The notes under the pieces are model-generated. The model was not told where the DNA came from. It did no database searches and saw nothing but the letters and a program-made list of their open reading frames with translations. Source: JAHEIJ01 sp040235565 (GTDB taxonomy: Bacteria > Pseudomonadota > Gammaproteobacteria > UBA6429 > Thiohalophilaceae). From it: DNA of 62,021 nt. The translations under genes were made by a program, and so were the position numbers. Location: assembly GCA_040235565.1 (NCBI GenBank), contig JBECLA010000066.1:1-62021 (forward strand). The letters are read 5' to 3'. This document shows positions 8,676 through 17,382 of this stretch, one piece after another. Position 1 is the stretch's first letter; each line of letters begins with the position of its first letter.

Positions 8676-10049
8676 ATGAACGATATCCACCTCACGCGCA
8701 TTTTGATCGTCGACACCTCCGCACTCACGCGGGAGATTCTGTCACGCATATTGCGAGACGAGTTGGTGAATGTCGAGGTCGGAAGCGCTTCCTCGGGCGC
8801 CGAAGCCTTACGCATGCTGGGTGATCAGCGCTATGACCTGGTCACCACGGCCCTGCTATTGTCTGACATGGATGGCCTCGCCCTGAGTCGCGCCATACGC
8901 GATTCCCACACCAACCACTACACGCCAGTGATTGTGGTGTCGGGTGATGCCGACAGCCGTCTGTTACGGGAAGGTTTTGAGGCCGGGGTGACGGATTACT
9001 TTGACAAGTCCAACGGATACAAGGCGTTTGGCGCCTTTATCAAATCGTTTATCCAGCGCAATTCCGGGCTCACCGGTCACATCCTGTTCATCGAAGACAG
9101 CCGCACCTCGGCCGCCGTTACCTGCAAAATGCTGGAGAAGCATGGCCTCACCTACAGGCACACCAATTCAGCGGAGTCCGCCTACCAGATGCTGGCCAAC
9201 CAACGGGACAATCCGGCTGAAGCGGAAAAATTCGATATGGTGATCAGTGACTTTTACACCATAGGTGAAATGACAGGGGGGGATCTGCTCCATGCCATCC
9301 GGGCCAAGTTTCATTATTCCCAGCAGGAGTTGCCGGTCCTGGTCCTCACCAGTGCCGATGATCAACAAACCCAGGTCGAAATTTTCCATGCCGGAGCCAA
9401 TGATTTTGTCGCCAAACCCATTGTGGAAGAAATCCTTATGGCAAGGGTACGCGCCCTGCTGCTGATCAGACACCAGTACGAGGCGTTGCGCCAACAAACG
9501 GAAAACATGCGCTGGGTAGCGGTCACCGATAGCCTCACCGGCGTTCGCAGCCGACGTTATCTGGTCGATAATGGCGAAGCCTTTCTGCGCAATGAACAAA
9601 ACCAGCCCGTGTGGGCGATGATCATCGATATCGACTATTTCAAACAGATCAATGACACCCTCGGCCACATTACCGGCGATCATGTGCTGGCCGCGCTGGG
9701 TAAAATACTCAATGAGTATTATCCCGATGACATGGTGGTGCGTTTCGGCGGTGAAGAATTCTGTGTGCTGGTACGACAGGCCGATGTCAAACAGATGCTC
9801 CCCCGGGTCGAAAAACTGCGTCGCCAGATTGCTGCCCTGCGACCCGCCGGGGTCGATATCACCATCAGTATCGGCCTGGCCGGGTCCGAAGACCACCCCA
9901 ATATGCATGTCAGCGATTTTCTGATGCACGCCGACAAGGCGCTTTACCTGGCCAAGGAAACGGGGCGCAACCGGGTATGCATCGCCACGCCCGAAGGTCC
10001 GCAACTTTCTCCCTGGCACGACACCAGCCTCAAACAGCTTCCTGCCTGA
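8676..10049 (+). CDS. PleD-like response regulator with GGDEF diguanylate cyclase domain
   Basis: 457 residues in the order REC (about 8-125), REC (about 135-262), GGDEF (about 285-445), the PleD architecture. The first receiver is degenerate: the phosphoacceptor position is Ala59 (YDLVTTALLLSDMDG). The second keeps its acidic pair, phosphoacceptor Asp192 and Lys247, so it is the likely phosphorylation site. The active site is G358-G-E-E-F362 with RF before it, so cyclic di-GMP synthesis is expected. The inhibitory I-site RxxD is replaced by YPDD, so classical product inhibition is doubtful. No membrane segment, so cytoplasmic. It sits between ftsX and rpoH, where many relatives have nothing; no cognate histidine kinase is nearby. 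Confidence 0.94.
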   Translation: MNDIHLTRILIVDTSALTREILSRILRDELVNVEVGSASSGAEALRMLGDQRYDLVTTALLLSDMDGLALSRAIRDSHTNHYTPVIVVSGDADSRLLREGFEAGVTDYFDKSNGYKAFGAFIKSFIQRNSGLTGHILFIEDSRTSAAVTCKMLEKHGLTYRHTNSAESAYQMLANQRDNPAEAEKFDMVISDFYTIGEMTGGDLLHAIRAKFHYSQQELPVLVLTSADDQQTQVEIFHAGANDFVAKPIVEEILMARVRALLLIRHQYEALRQQTENMRWVAVTDSLTGVRSRRYLVDNGEAFLRNEQNQPVWAMIIDIDYFKQINDTLGHITGDHVLAALGKILNEYYPDDMVVRFGGEEFCVLVRQADVKQMLPRVEKLRRQIAALRPAGVDITISIGLAGSEDHPNMHVSDFLMHADKALYLAKETGRNRVCIATPEGPQLSPWHDTSLKQLPA

Positions 10050-10109
10050 GGATAACTATTTGTTAAACAAGGCAAATTAATTCCTTGTTGTCCTGAACTT
10101 TCCTCCGGG

Positions 10110-10139
10110 TTGGCACTCAAAAGATGTGAGTGCTAATAT
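10110..10139 (+). promoter_or_regulatory. rpoH promoter overlapped by a CIRCE (HrcA) operator
   Basis: The sequence TTGGCACTC-N9-GAGTGCTAA (10110-10136) matches the CIRCE consensus TTAGCACTC-N9-GAGTGCTAA with one mismatch and the exact 9-base spacer. A sigma-70 promoter is superimposed: TTGGCA (10110-10115), 18 bases, TAATAT (10134-10139), giving a start near 10146 and a leader of about 27 bases before rpoH. A repressor bound here would cover both promoter elements. HrcA itself is not in the window. Confidence 0.85.
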
Positions 10140-10172
10140 TGGCACACGAATTGACTCGGGGACTAATCATTT

Positions 10173-11021
10173 ATGACCAAGCATCTGGAAATGCAATTGG
10201 CTGTACCCACAGGAAATCTGGAATCCTACATTCAGGCCACCCGCTCCATTCCCATGTTGAGCGCGGAGGAGGAAACCGCGCTGGCGACCCGTCTGCAGGA
10301 AGACGGTGACCTGGAAGCGGCCCAGCAACTGGTGCTGTCACATCTGCGCTTCGTGGTGCACATTGCCCGCGGTTACAGCGGCTATGGCCTGCCCCAGGCG
10401 GACCTGATCCAGGAAGGCAACATCGGTCTGATGAAGGCGGTGAAGCGTTTCGATCCCACCGTCGGCGTCCGGCTGGTTTCCTTTGCCGTCTACTGGATTC
10501 GCGCTGAAATTCACGAGTTCATCCTGCGTAACTGGCGTATCGTCAAGGTTGCCACGACCAAAGCACAGCGTAAGCTGTTCTTTAATCTGCGCAGCTCCAA
10601 AACCCGGCTGGGCTGGTTTAACCAGGAAGAAGTCGAAGGGGTTGCCAAGGACCTGGGGGTCTCTCCCCAGGACGTGTTGGAAATGGAATCGCGCATGAGT
10701 GGCCAGGATATCACTTTCGATGCCCCGGATGATGAGGACGAACGGGGTTACATTGTTTCTCCGGTCAATTACCTGGAAGACACGAGCCAGGAACCGTCCC
10801 GGGTAATCGAAGCCGATAACTGGGAAAGTCATAACCAGCAGCAGTTGAGCACGGCATTGACCACCCTCGATGATCGTAGCCGCGACATCATTCAGCAACG
10901 CTGGTTGACGGATGACAAGGCAACCCTGCATCAACTGGCCGACAAGTACCAGGTTTCGGCCGAGCGGATACGCCAGCTGGAAAGCAATGCGATCAAGAAA
11001 CTCAAGCTGGCAATGACCTGA
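10173..11021 (+). CDS. rpoH: RNA polymerase heat-shock sigma factor (sigma-32)
   Basis: 282 residues, the normal RpoH length. Region 2 carries HLRFVVHIARGYSGYGLPQADLIQEGNIGLMKAVKRFDP. The RpoH box QRKLFFNLRSSKT (about residues 130-142), specific to heat-shock sigma factors, is intact. Region 4 ends in the helix-turn-helix TLHQLADKYQVSAERIRQLE. It ends the ftsYEX cluster as in many gammaproteobacteria, but has its own promoter, which carries a CIRCE site, and its own terminator. Confidence 0.98.
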   Translation: MTKHLEMQLAVPTGNLESYIQATRSIPMLSAEEETALATRLQEDGDLEAAQQLVLSHLRFVVHIARGYSGYGLPQADLIQEGNIGLMKAVKRFDPTVGVRLVSFAVYWIRAEIHEFILRNWRIVKVATTKAQRKLFFNLRSSKTRLGWFNQEEVEGVAKDLGVSPQDVLEMESRMSGQDITFDAPDDEDERGYIVSPVNYLEDTSQEPSRVIEADNWESHNQQQLSTALTTLDDRSRDIIQQRWLTDDKATLHQLADKYQVSAERIRQLESNAIKKLKLAMT

Positions 11022-11043
11022 AGCCAGCCTGCTCCGGTAAAAC

Positions 11044-11068
11044 AAAAGCGGCCAGAAGGCCGCTTTTT
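11044..11068. terminator. Bidirectional terminator between rpoH and the cco operon
   Basis: AAAAGCGGCC, loop AGAA, GGCCGCTTTTT: a strong GC stem with T-runs on both strands. It ends rpoH on plus and the cco operon (with the 33-codon gene) on minus. Confidence 0.9.
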
Positions 11069-11094
11069 AGTTTGCCGTTGGTTGCTTTTCTTTT

Positions 11095-11196
11095 TCAGCT
11101 CGCCAATAGCACGGAAATGAAGCTCAGATAGGCAATCACTACCAGGGCAATAATGATTGGCATGGGAAAATTCTGAAAGGTAAACATTTCTTTCAT
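11095..11196 (-). CDS. Predicted 33-residue single-helix membrane protein at end of cco operon
   Basis: Frame: ATG at 11196, TGA at 11095-11097, 33 residues beginning MKEMFTFQNFPMPIII and ending SVLLAS. An AGGAA ribosome site stands about 8 bases before the ATG. A short polar N-terminus is followed by one hydrophobic helix (about residues 12-32). It is the last frame before the terminator, 59 bases after ccoS. The size and shape recall the small accessory subunits of heme-copper oxidases (CcoM of Pseudomonas stutzeri is a single-helix cbb3 subunit of similar size), but I cannot show sequence homology by eye. Reality as a gene is likely; function is inferred from context. Confidence 0.6.
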   Translation of the reverse strand: MKEMFTFQNFPMPIIIALVVIAYLSFISVLLAS

Positions 11197-11255
11197 GGTC
11201 GGTTCCTGTTCACAACTTAAAATTTAGCGAATTCTAATTTAGCCGGAGAGCGTCT

Positions 11256-11456
11256 TCAAGCATCACCCGGGGATTCGTCATTTTTACCGGTTGGTTCCCG
11301 GCCGGGAATTCGGGGGTCATCATCGTCCATCAGGATTCGATGCGCAGGTCCTTCCATGTCATCAAACTGACCGCTGCGGACCGCCCACAGAAACGCCCAG
11401 ATGGCGACACCCAGAAAAATCATCCCCAGAGGGATCAGTAAAAACAGTATGCTCAT
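11256..11456 (-). CDS. ccoS: cbb3 oxidase maturation protein CcoS
   Basis: 66 residues: one N-terminal membrane helix with the family pattern LFLLIPLGMIFLGVAIWAFLWAVRSGQFDD, then a short acidic tail. CcoS is needed to place heme b and copper in CcoN in bacteria where it was tested. The ATG overlaps the ccoI stop by 4 bases, so translation is coupled. Confidence 0.93.
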   Translation of the reverse strand: MSILFLLIPLGMIFLGVAIWAFLWAVRSGQFDDMEGPAHRILMDDDDPRIPGREPTGKNDESPGDA

Positions 11457-13927
11457 GCCATATCCAATGATGCCCGGTGCGCTGGCGCAACCGCTGGCCG
11501 AGTATACTTTTTATTCAATCGTAATGCATTGAGGACGACGATCAAGGAACTGGCTGACATGCCAATCGCCGCCATCCACGGGGCCACGTAACCCATTGCC
11601 GCCAGGGGGAGGGCCACCAGGTTGTAGACCACCGCCCAGGCGAGGTTTTCGCGAATGATGCGCAGGGTCGCACGCGCCATTTCCACCGCCCGGGGCAAAT
11701 GCGGCAGATGCTCGGACAGCAATACCATATCGGCACTGGCCTGGGCCAGCTGGGTGCCGCCCCCCATGGCGAGGGAGACCTGCGCCCCGGCCAGTACCGG
11801 GGCATCATTCACGCCATCACCAACCATCGCCACCAGCGCGCCGCCTGCCTGCAGGGCATGCATCGCCGCAAGCTTGTCTTCCGGACGCATACGGGCAGAG
11901 AAATCCTCAATCCCCAGCTCGCGGGCGACAGCCGCAACCGCAGCCTCACTGTCGCCACTGAACAACAGTGGCGTCAGCCCAAGCCGCCGCAAATCTTCTA
12001 GCGCATCTGCGGCATCAGGACGCAGGGAATCGCTCAGACTGAACGTTGCCAATATTTCCTGCTCATTGGCCAGCCAGACTTCGGTTTGTGAGCCTTCACT
12101 TCCCTCATGTGCTGCAGCCTGCCCCACCAATTCGGCCACATACGCCGCCTGGCCAATGCGGTAACGTACCCCTTCCACCGCGCCTTCCAGCCCCTGACCA
12201 GGCACGGCTTCCACCTCCCGCGCCAGCGGTGTGTCGGTGACCTCATGACTCAGGGCGCGGGCCACCGGGTGCTCCGACGCCTGCTCCAGGGCAGCGGCAA
12301 TCCGCAAACACGCGCCCTCATCCAGACTGCCCCGGAGTCGGATATCCCGCAATTGTAACCGTCCGGTGGTGAGGGTACCGGTCTTGTCGAGAATGATGTG
12401 ACTGGCCCGCGCCAGGGTCTCCAATGCATGCCCGCGGGTAGTCAGCACGCCCAAGCGGGTCAAGCTGCCGGTGGCGGCGGTCAGTGCCGCCGGGGTTGCC
12501 AGAGACAGGGCACAGGGACAGGTAACGACCAGCATCGACAGCACGATCCAGAACGCCTCACCGGGTTGGTGTTGCCACCACCACCAACCCACCCCCAGGG
12601 CCAGCAGCAGAATCACGCCAACAAAATAGCCGGCGATGCGATCGGCCAGGCCCGCAAGGCGGGGTTTTTCTGTCTGGGCGCGATGTAACAGGCGCTGGAT
12701 TGCCGCCAGCACGGTATCTTCCCCGACTCTGTCGATCTGGATAATCAGGGGACTTTCCACATTCACGGTTCCCCCAATCACCTCGTCATTGATGCTACGA
12801 CTCAACGGCAGACTCTCACCGGTGAGCAAGGATTCGTCAACGCTGCTGCTGCCCTCGATAACCCGGCCATCGGCGGGGACGCTGTCCCCGGGCTTGACCC
12901 GCACCCGATCCCCTGGTGCGAGTTCGGCCACGGCCACCACTTCCTCCCCCGTCTCGGTCAAGCGGGTCGCCATGGCCGGCAATAGCTTGACCAGCTCTTC
13001 GGCGGCCTGACCGGCACGATGGCGGGCTCCCATTTCCAGAAAACGCCCGGCCAATAAAAAGAAGGTAAACATGGTGACCGAATCAAAATATACCTCCCCG
13101 CTGCGGGTTAATGTCGCCCACACGCTGGCCAGATAAGCACCGCCTATCGCCAGGGCCACCGGGACATCCATCCCCAATTGCATGCGTTTGAGATCCCGCC
13201 AGGCACTGGTAAAAAAGGGCCGGGCCGAATAAAACACGACCGGGCTGGCAATCAGCAGACTGACCCAGCGGAAAAAGGTTTGCATGCGGGATTCCATACC
13301 CTGGTATTCCCCGGCATAGAGAGCGACTGCCAGCATCATTACCTGCATCGCCCCGAGACCGGCAACCGCCAGACGCCGCAGGGCCTGGCTCTTTTCCTTT
13401 TTATGGAGCTGTTCCTGCCGACCGGGATCAAAGGGATGGGCAATGTAACCAATGGCGGCGATGGCACGCAGGATCTCACTCAGATGGATCAGGGTGTCAT
13501 CCCACTTCACGTGGGCACGATGGGTGGCGTAGTTGACCCGGAATTCGATCACCCCGGGTAACGCGTTAACATGCCGCTCATTGAGCCAGACGCAGGCAGC
13601 ACAGACGATGCCTTCCAGAATCAGTGAGGCCTGTTTAACCTCCGCGGCATCGCGCGGTTCGTTGGTAACAAAACTGCGCTGCACTTCCGGCTGATCATAA
13701 ATGGTGAGATTTTGCAGTTCCTCCGGCACCAGGTTCTGTGCTGTGATCGAGCTGGCGGTACGATGCCGGTAGTAATCCGTCAGGCCGCCATCGACAATGG
13801 CTTGCGCCACAGCCTGGCAGCCCGGGCAGCACATGTCGCGATCTTGCCCATCAATCTCAACCCGATAATGACCGCCGGCAGGGACCGGCTGGCCGCAATG
13901 GAAACAATTTGCGCTATCCGCCGCCAT
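11453..13927 (-). CDS. ccoI: Copper-translocating P-type ATPase CcoI (FixI)
   Basis: P1B-type ATPase that supplies copper for the cbb3 binuclear centre. 824 residues. An N-terminal cysteine-rich segment (C8-x2-C11 and C33-C34-x2-C37) precedes a metal-binding domain with C109-A-A-C112. Eight-helix membrane topology follows, with the CPC motif at residues 470-472, the phosphorylation site DKTGT at 514-518 and the hinge GDGVNDAPVL. FixI-type proteins differ from CopA in having this extra Cys-rich N-terminus. Located between ccoH and ccoS, the standard ccoGHIS order. Confidence 0.97.
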   Translation of the reverse strand: MAADSANCFHCGQPVPAGGHYRVEIDGQDRDMCCPGCQAVAQAIVDGGLTDYYRHRTASSITAQNLVPEELQNLTIYDQPEVQRSFVTNEPRDAAEVKQASLILEGIVCAACVWLNERHVNALPGVIEFRVNYATHRAHVKWDDTLIHLSEILRAIAAIGYIAHPFDPGRQEQLHKKEKSQALRRLAVAGLGAMQVMMLAVALYAGEYQGMESRMQTFFRWVSLLIASPVVFYSARPFFTSAWRDLKRMQLGMDVPVALAIGGAYLASVWATLTRSGEVYFDSVTMFTFFLLAGRFLEMGARHRAGQAAEELVKLLPAMATRLTETGEEVVAVAELAPGDRVRVKPGDSVPADGRVIEGSSSVDESLLTGESLPLSRSINDEVIGGTVNVESPLIIQIDRVGEDTVLAAIQRLLHRAQTEKPRLAGLADRIAGYFVGVILLLALGVGWWWWQHQPGEAFWIVLSMLVVTCPCALSLATPAALTAATGSLTRLGVLTTRGHALETLARASHIILDKTGTLTTGRLQLRDIRLRGSLDEGACLRIAAALEQASEHPVARALSHEVTDTPLAREVEAVPGQGLEGAVEGVRYRIGQAAYVAELVGQAAAHEGSEGSQTEVWLANEQEILATFSLSDSLRPDAADALEDLRRLGLTPLLFSGDSEAAVAAVARELGIEDFSARMRPEDKLAAMHALQAGGALVAMVGDGVNDAPVLAGAQVSLAMGGGTQLAQASADMVLLSEHLPHLPRAVEMARATLRIIRENLAWAVVYNLVALPLAAMGYVAPWMAAIGMSASSLIVVLNALRLNKKYTRPAVAPAHRASLDMA

Positions 13928-13929
13928 CC

Positions 13930-14745
13930 CTAGTTACCGGCATCCACCACGGTGGTGGTTGCCGTCAATTCATGCAGAATCTCGCCCTTGCGGATCACCA
14001 GCAACAGTTTCCAGCGTCCGGGTTCGGGTAGCGTCAGGCTGGCCCGATATATTCCCGCTTCGTTTTCTGTCAGTATCGTCGGGGTATCCAGCTTGACATT
14101 GCCGGGGCGGATAAAGGTGCCCTCAACCCGGGCACCCTGTATGGGTGAATCATTTTTATCCCGCAAACTGAGTTTGAATACGGCGGGCTTACCGGCTACG
14201 GCCGGTGCTTCCCAGCCTTTGCTGATTTGCCAGCCACGCTCCTGCTGCGCCGCCATCTGTTCCAGATAGGCGTTGTATTCTTCATGTTTGTCCTTGAAAT
14301 CCCGACTCACGGTCCCGGGAAAATAGGAACTGACCTTGCCGCCGGTTTCCGGTTTGGGCAAGAGCCACTGGGCCAGTTGATTATCCACCCCGCGCTGCGC
14401 CAGCATGATAAACACGGCATCCGCTGCCATCACTAACAGAAAAAACACCACAATCGCCGCCGGCCCCCAATGGAAGGCCTTACCGCCTGCAGCACGCTGT
14501 ACTTCACGCTGGGAACTGATGATGCCCAGCACATAGACGCTCACCAGATAAATGGCAATGTGAATCGCAAACACATCACCACCTGGCCATTGCAAAATGG
14601 CCACTGGCACATAGATCCCGCTAACCAGCAACGCCATCAAGACGGCTGTGGCCTTGCCGTTTAACGGGCTAAAGCGATGCACCAATAAAAATACAACTGC
14701 GATAAGTGCCACGCCGCCAAGCAGGGTAACCAGCATATCAGTCAT
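13930..14745 (-). CDS. ccoH: FixH/CcoH family protein with extra N-terminal membrane region
   Basis: 271 residues, against roughly 150-180 for ordinary FixH. Residues 1 to about 82 hold three predicted helices (MLVTLLGGVALIAVVFLLV, TAVLMALLVSGIYVPVAIL, FAIHIAIYLVSVYVLGIIS). A fourth helix at about 91-113 begins the FixH-like part, which ends in a periplasmic beta-domain (VFKLSLRDKNDSPIQGARV, GIYRASLTLPEPGRWKLLLV). CcoH is needed for stable assembly of cbb3. Gene starts 1 base after ccoG ends. The extension is real in frame; whether it is a fusion or a lineage variant is unknown. Confidence 0.9.
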   Translation of the reverse strand: MTDMLVTLLGGVALIAVVFLLVHRFSPLNGKATAVLMALLVSGIYVPVAILQWPGGDVFAIHIAIYLVSVYVLGIISSQREVQRAAGGKAFHWGPAAIVVFFLLVMAADAVFIMLAQRGVDNQLAQWLLPKPETGGKVSSYFPGTVSRDFKDKHEEYNAYLEQMAAQQERGWQISKGWEAPAVAGKPAVFKLSLRDKNDSPIQGARVEGTFIRPGNVKLDTPTILTENEAGIYRASLTLPEPGRWKLLLVIRKGEILHELTATTTVVDAGN

Positions 14746-14746
14746 G

Positions 14747-16162
14747 TTAGGGTTTCAGATTCTCTGTGGGGGTATAAAACATGGAAGAATGTTTGACAGG
14801 CTGTGTCTCGGTCTTGCCGATGGGGGTAAGAACAAAGTCAAACTCCTGCCGGGTGGTGCGGGCATGGTTTGGATCCTGACGCACTTTGACCTGGATTTTA
14901 ATGCTGCGTTCCGCTGCCACTTCGATTTCTGCAAAATGCCCCATATCCAGTTCAGCCCCGTTCAAACCTTGCATGGATAACCGGTATTTCATGCTCTTAC
15001 TGGTCTTGTTGTTGACCTTGATTTCATAGCGGTTCTGAATGCGGCCATCAGACAACTGGACCGATAAGGGTTGGCGTATCTGTTGCACATTCAGTTCGAA
15101 GTCGGAACGGGTCGCCACACTCCAGACCAGTGCTGCAACCGTGAACACCAGTGCTGCCGCATACCCCAGGTTCTTCAGATTCAGACGTGTCGCCTTCTCA
15201 TGCTGCAGTGCATGCTCCGAACTATATCGAATCAGGCCGCGAGGATAATCGATCGAATCCATTATTGTGTCGCAGGCATCGATGCACAAGGCACAGGAGA
15301 TACATTGATATTGCAGTCCATTTCGGATATCGATGCCTACCGGACAAACCTGAACGCAATAGCCGCAATCAATGCAATCACCGACTTCCTGCTCGATGCG
15401 AGCGTCACGTTCCAGCAAGCCTTTGGAGGGTTTGCGTCGACCCTCTTGCCGCTCACCACGTTCCTCATCATAGGCGATGACCAGCGTATCCTTGTCAAAC
15501 ATCACCCCCTGAAAGCGGGCATAGGGACACATATAGGTACAAACCTGCTCCCTGGCCAGCCCTGCCATCACAAAAGTGGTGGCGGTAAGAAACAGCGTGG
15601 TGGCATAGGCCGAGAATGGCGCCTGCCCGGTTAGTATTTGTAGAAACAGAACCGGGGCATTACCCCAATACAGGGTAAACGACAACCCTGTTAGCAGGGA
15701 AACCAGCAACCAGAGAAGCCAGGTACTTCCCATTCGTAAGACTTTATTGCTGGTCCATGGCGACTTCGCCAGCTTCATGCGGGCATTGCGATCTCCCTGC
15801 AGCAGGCGTTCAATGAACATAAACACATCGGTCCAGAGTGTCTGGAAACAAAAGTAACCACACCAGACACGCCCCGCCAGGCCGGTCACAAAAAATAACA
15901 ACAGCGCAAAAATCACCAGCAGACCAGCCAGCCAGAATATATCCTGGGCATAGACGACGAGATCAAACACATAGAATCGCCGTCCGACCAGATCGAATAG
16001 TACCGCCTGATCTGAGCCGGTCGACCGATCCCAACGCAACCAGGGCAACAGGAAGTACACACCGTAAGCCAGAACCAGAATTGCGGTTTTCAGATTGCGG
16101 AACCGCCCTTTCACCGAACGCGGGAAAATCGGGACTCGCGACTGATAGGCTTGCTGTTCCAT
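14747..16162 (-). CDS. ccoG: Cytochrome oxidase accessory protein CcoG (FixG)
   Basis: 471-residue membrane iron-sulfur protein, a cupric reductase acting in cbb3 biogenesis. Helices in the N-terminal half carry CGYFCFQTLW and CTYMCPYARFQG. The soluble part has two ferredoxin-like motifs, C-x2-C-x2-C-x3-CP (CIDCGYCVQVCP) and CISCALCIDAC. A C-terminal immunoglobulin-like domain follows the last helix. First of ccoGHIS, 109 bases after ccoP, so probably in the same transcript or with its own weak promoter. Confidence 0.97.
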   Translation of the reverse strand: MEQQAYQSRVPIFPRSVKGRFRNLKTAILVLAYGVYFLLPWLRWDRSTGSDQAVLFDLVGRRFYVFDLVVYAQDIFWLAGLLVIFALLLFFVTGLAGRVWCGYFCFQTLWTDVFMFIERLLQGDRNARMKLAKSPWTSNKVLRMGSTWLLWLLVSLLTGLSFTLYWGNAPVLFLQILTGQAPFSAYATTLFLTATTFVMAGLAREQVCTYMCPYARFQGVMFDKDTLVIAYDEERGERQEGRRKPSKGLLERDARIEQEVGDCIDCGYCVQVCPVGIDIRNGLQYQCISCALCIDACDTIMDSIDYPRGLIRYSSEHALQHEKATRLNLKNLGYAAALVFTVAALVWSVATRSDFELNVQQIRQPLSVQLSDGRIQNRYEIKVNNKTSKSMKYRLSMQGLNGAELDMGHFAEIEVAAERSIKIQVKVRQDPNHARTTRQEFDFVLTPIGKTETQPVKHSSMFYTPTENLKP

Positions 16163-16271
16163 AGTGATTATCTGGCTAATTGCTGGACTGAAAACGACAG
16201 CGGGAGGTTATCCCTGCGCCAGCAGCGACAACCTCCCGAAACCAGTTTCAGATTGTGCGTGAAACGACAGA

Positions 16272-17180
16272 TTACTGACCGCCGCCCAGTTCATGGACAT
16301 AGAAAGTCAAAATCTTGATCTCCGTATCCGTCAACCGATTGTTCCAGGCCGGCATTTGGCGCGACTTACCATGATTGATGATGTTGGTAAGAGCCGCTTT
16401 CTTACCTTCCAAAGCGGTCGCAGCCGGTACATTGGCAATGGTCCAGATGCTGTCAGTCAGATTGGCGGATCCCATGAGCACCTGACCTTTTGCATCCTGT
16501 CCATGGCAGACCGCACAGTTACTGCTGAATACGCTCTCGCCCTGGGCGGCTTTCTCTGCATTAACTTCATGACCGGACAAGCTCAGGATGTACTCGGCAA
16601 CATTGTCGATCTGTGCGGCACTTAATTGTGCCTTGAAGGCGGGCATGTTGCCGTTACGGCCATTTTTGATGGTTTGTTCAATCTGTTCGTAGGTGCCACC
16701 CCATAACCAGGCATCATCCAACAGATTCGGGTAAGGTCCGATTACTCCATTACCCCCTGCCTGGTGACAGGCCGCACAGTTATCTGCAAACAGCACCTTG
16801 GCCATGGAATAGGCAAACGCACTTTTTTCCTCATCCTTGGCAATTTCACTGTAACTGGCAGTTTGCAATTGTTCAATATACTTGGCTTGATCCTTCCGGG
16901 CTTCGGCCAGATCTTTCTGCAATAATGCACGGGTATTCCAGTGGGTTGTGACTTCTTTACCATCAACCGTCGTATAGGTAATGTCGTTACCTACACCTTT
17001 GGTATAGCTCTTACCTACCGGCCAGGTGGGGTACAACACCCAATACACAATAGAGAATATGACCGTGGCATAAAAGGCCCACAACCACCAGCTCGGCAAG
17101 GGGTTATTAAATTCCTGTAAATCACCATCCCAGGCATGGCCGGTGGTTTGTACGGTTTGTTGTGTCTTTTCTTTACTCAT
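16272..17180 (-). CDS. ccoP: cbb3 oxidase diheme cytochrome c subunit CcoP
   Basis: 302 residues. N-terminal membrane helix with the PLPSWWLWAFYATVIFSIVYWVLYP signature, then two cytochrome c domains with CAACH and CAVCH heme sites and distal Met in GNMPAF and RQMPAW. CcoP takes electrons from soluble cytochromes and passes them to CcoO. The start overlaps ccoQ by 8 bases. Confidence 0.98.
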   Translation of the reverse strand: MSKEKTQQTVQTTGHAWDGDLQEFNNPLPSWWLWAFYATVIFSIVYWVLYPTWPVGKSYTKGVGNDITYTTVDGKEVTTHWNTRALLQKDLAEARKDQAKYIEQLQTASYSEIAKDEEKSAFAYSMAKVLFADNCAACHQAGGNGVIGPYPNLLDDAWLWGGTYEQIEQTIKNGRNGNMPAFKAQLSAAQIDNVAEYILSLSGHEVNAEKAAQGESVFSSNCAVCHGQDAKGQVLMGSANLTDSIWTIANVPAATALEGKKAALTNIINHGKSRQMPAWNNRLTDTEIKILTFYVHELGGGQ

Positions 17181-17370
17181 GATCTAAATCCTTGTGATGA
17201 TTTTCATCATCATCTTCAAGCGGAATATTCTTATACGACTCCAAACGCTTACTGCGTTTCTTGCCGGTATAGATATACAGAATGATCAAGATGAACGTGA
17301 TGAAGAACAGCACCAAGGCAAACGGCTTGGTGTTCTCCATGTGCTTGAACCATTCCAACCATTCAAACAT
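17173..17370 (-). CDS. ccoQ: cbb3 oxidase small subunit CcoQ
   Basis: 65 residues from the ATG at 17370; an upstream in-frame TTG at 17382 is less likely. One helix (KPFALVLFFITFILIILYIYTG, about 14-35) and a charged, acidic His-rich tail (DDDENHHKDLDHE). CcoQ stabilises CcoP in the complex. Position between ccoO and ccoP is canonical. Confidence 0.93.
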   Translation of the reverse strand: MFEWLEWFKHMENTKPFALVLFFITFILIILYIYTGKKRSKRLESYKNIPLEDDDENHHKDLDHE

Positions 17371-17382
17371 AGTCAGCAGCAA

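Noticed and set aside
9168..10019. 283-codon minus-strand frame opposite the diguanylate cyclase
   Set aside because: Shadow of the REC-REC-GGDEF gene, which has intact domain motifs.
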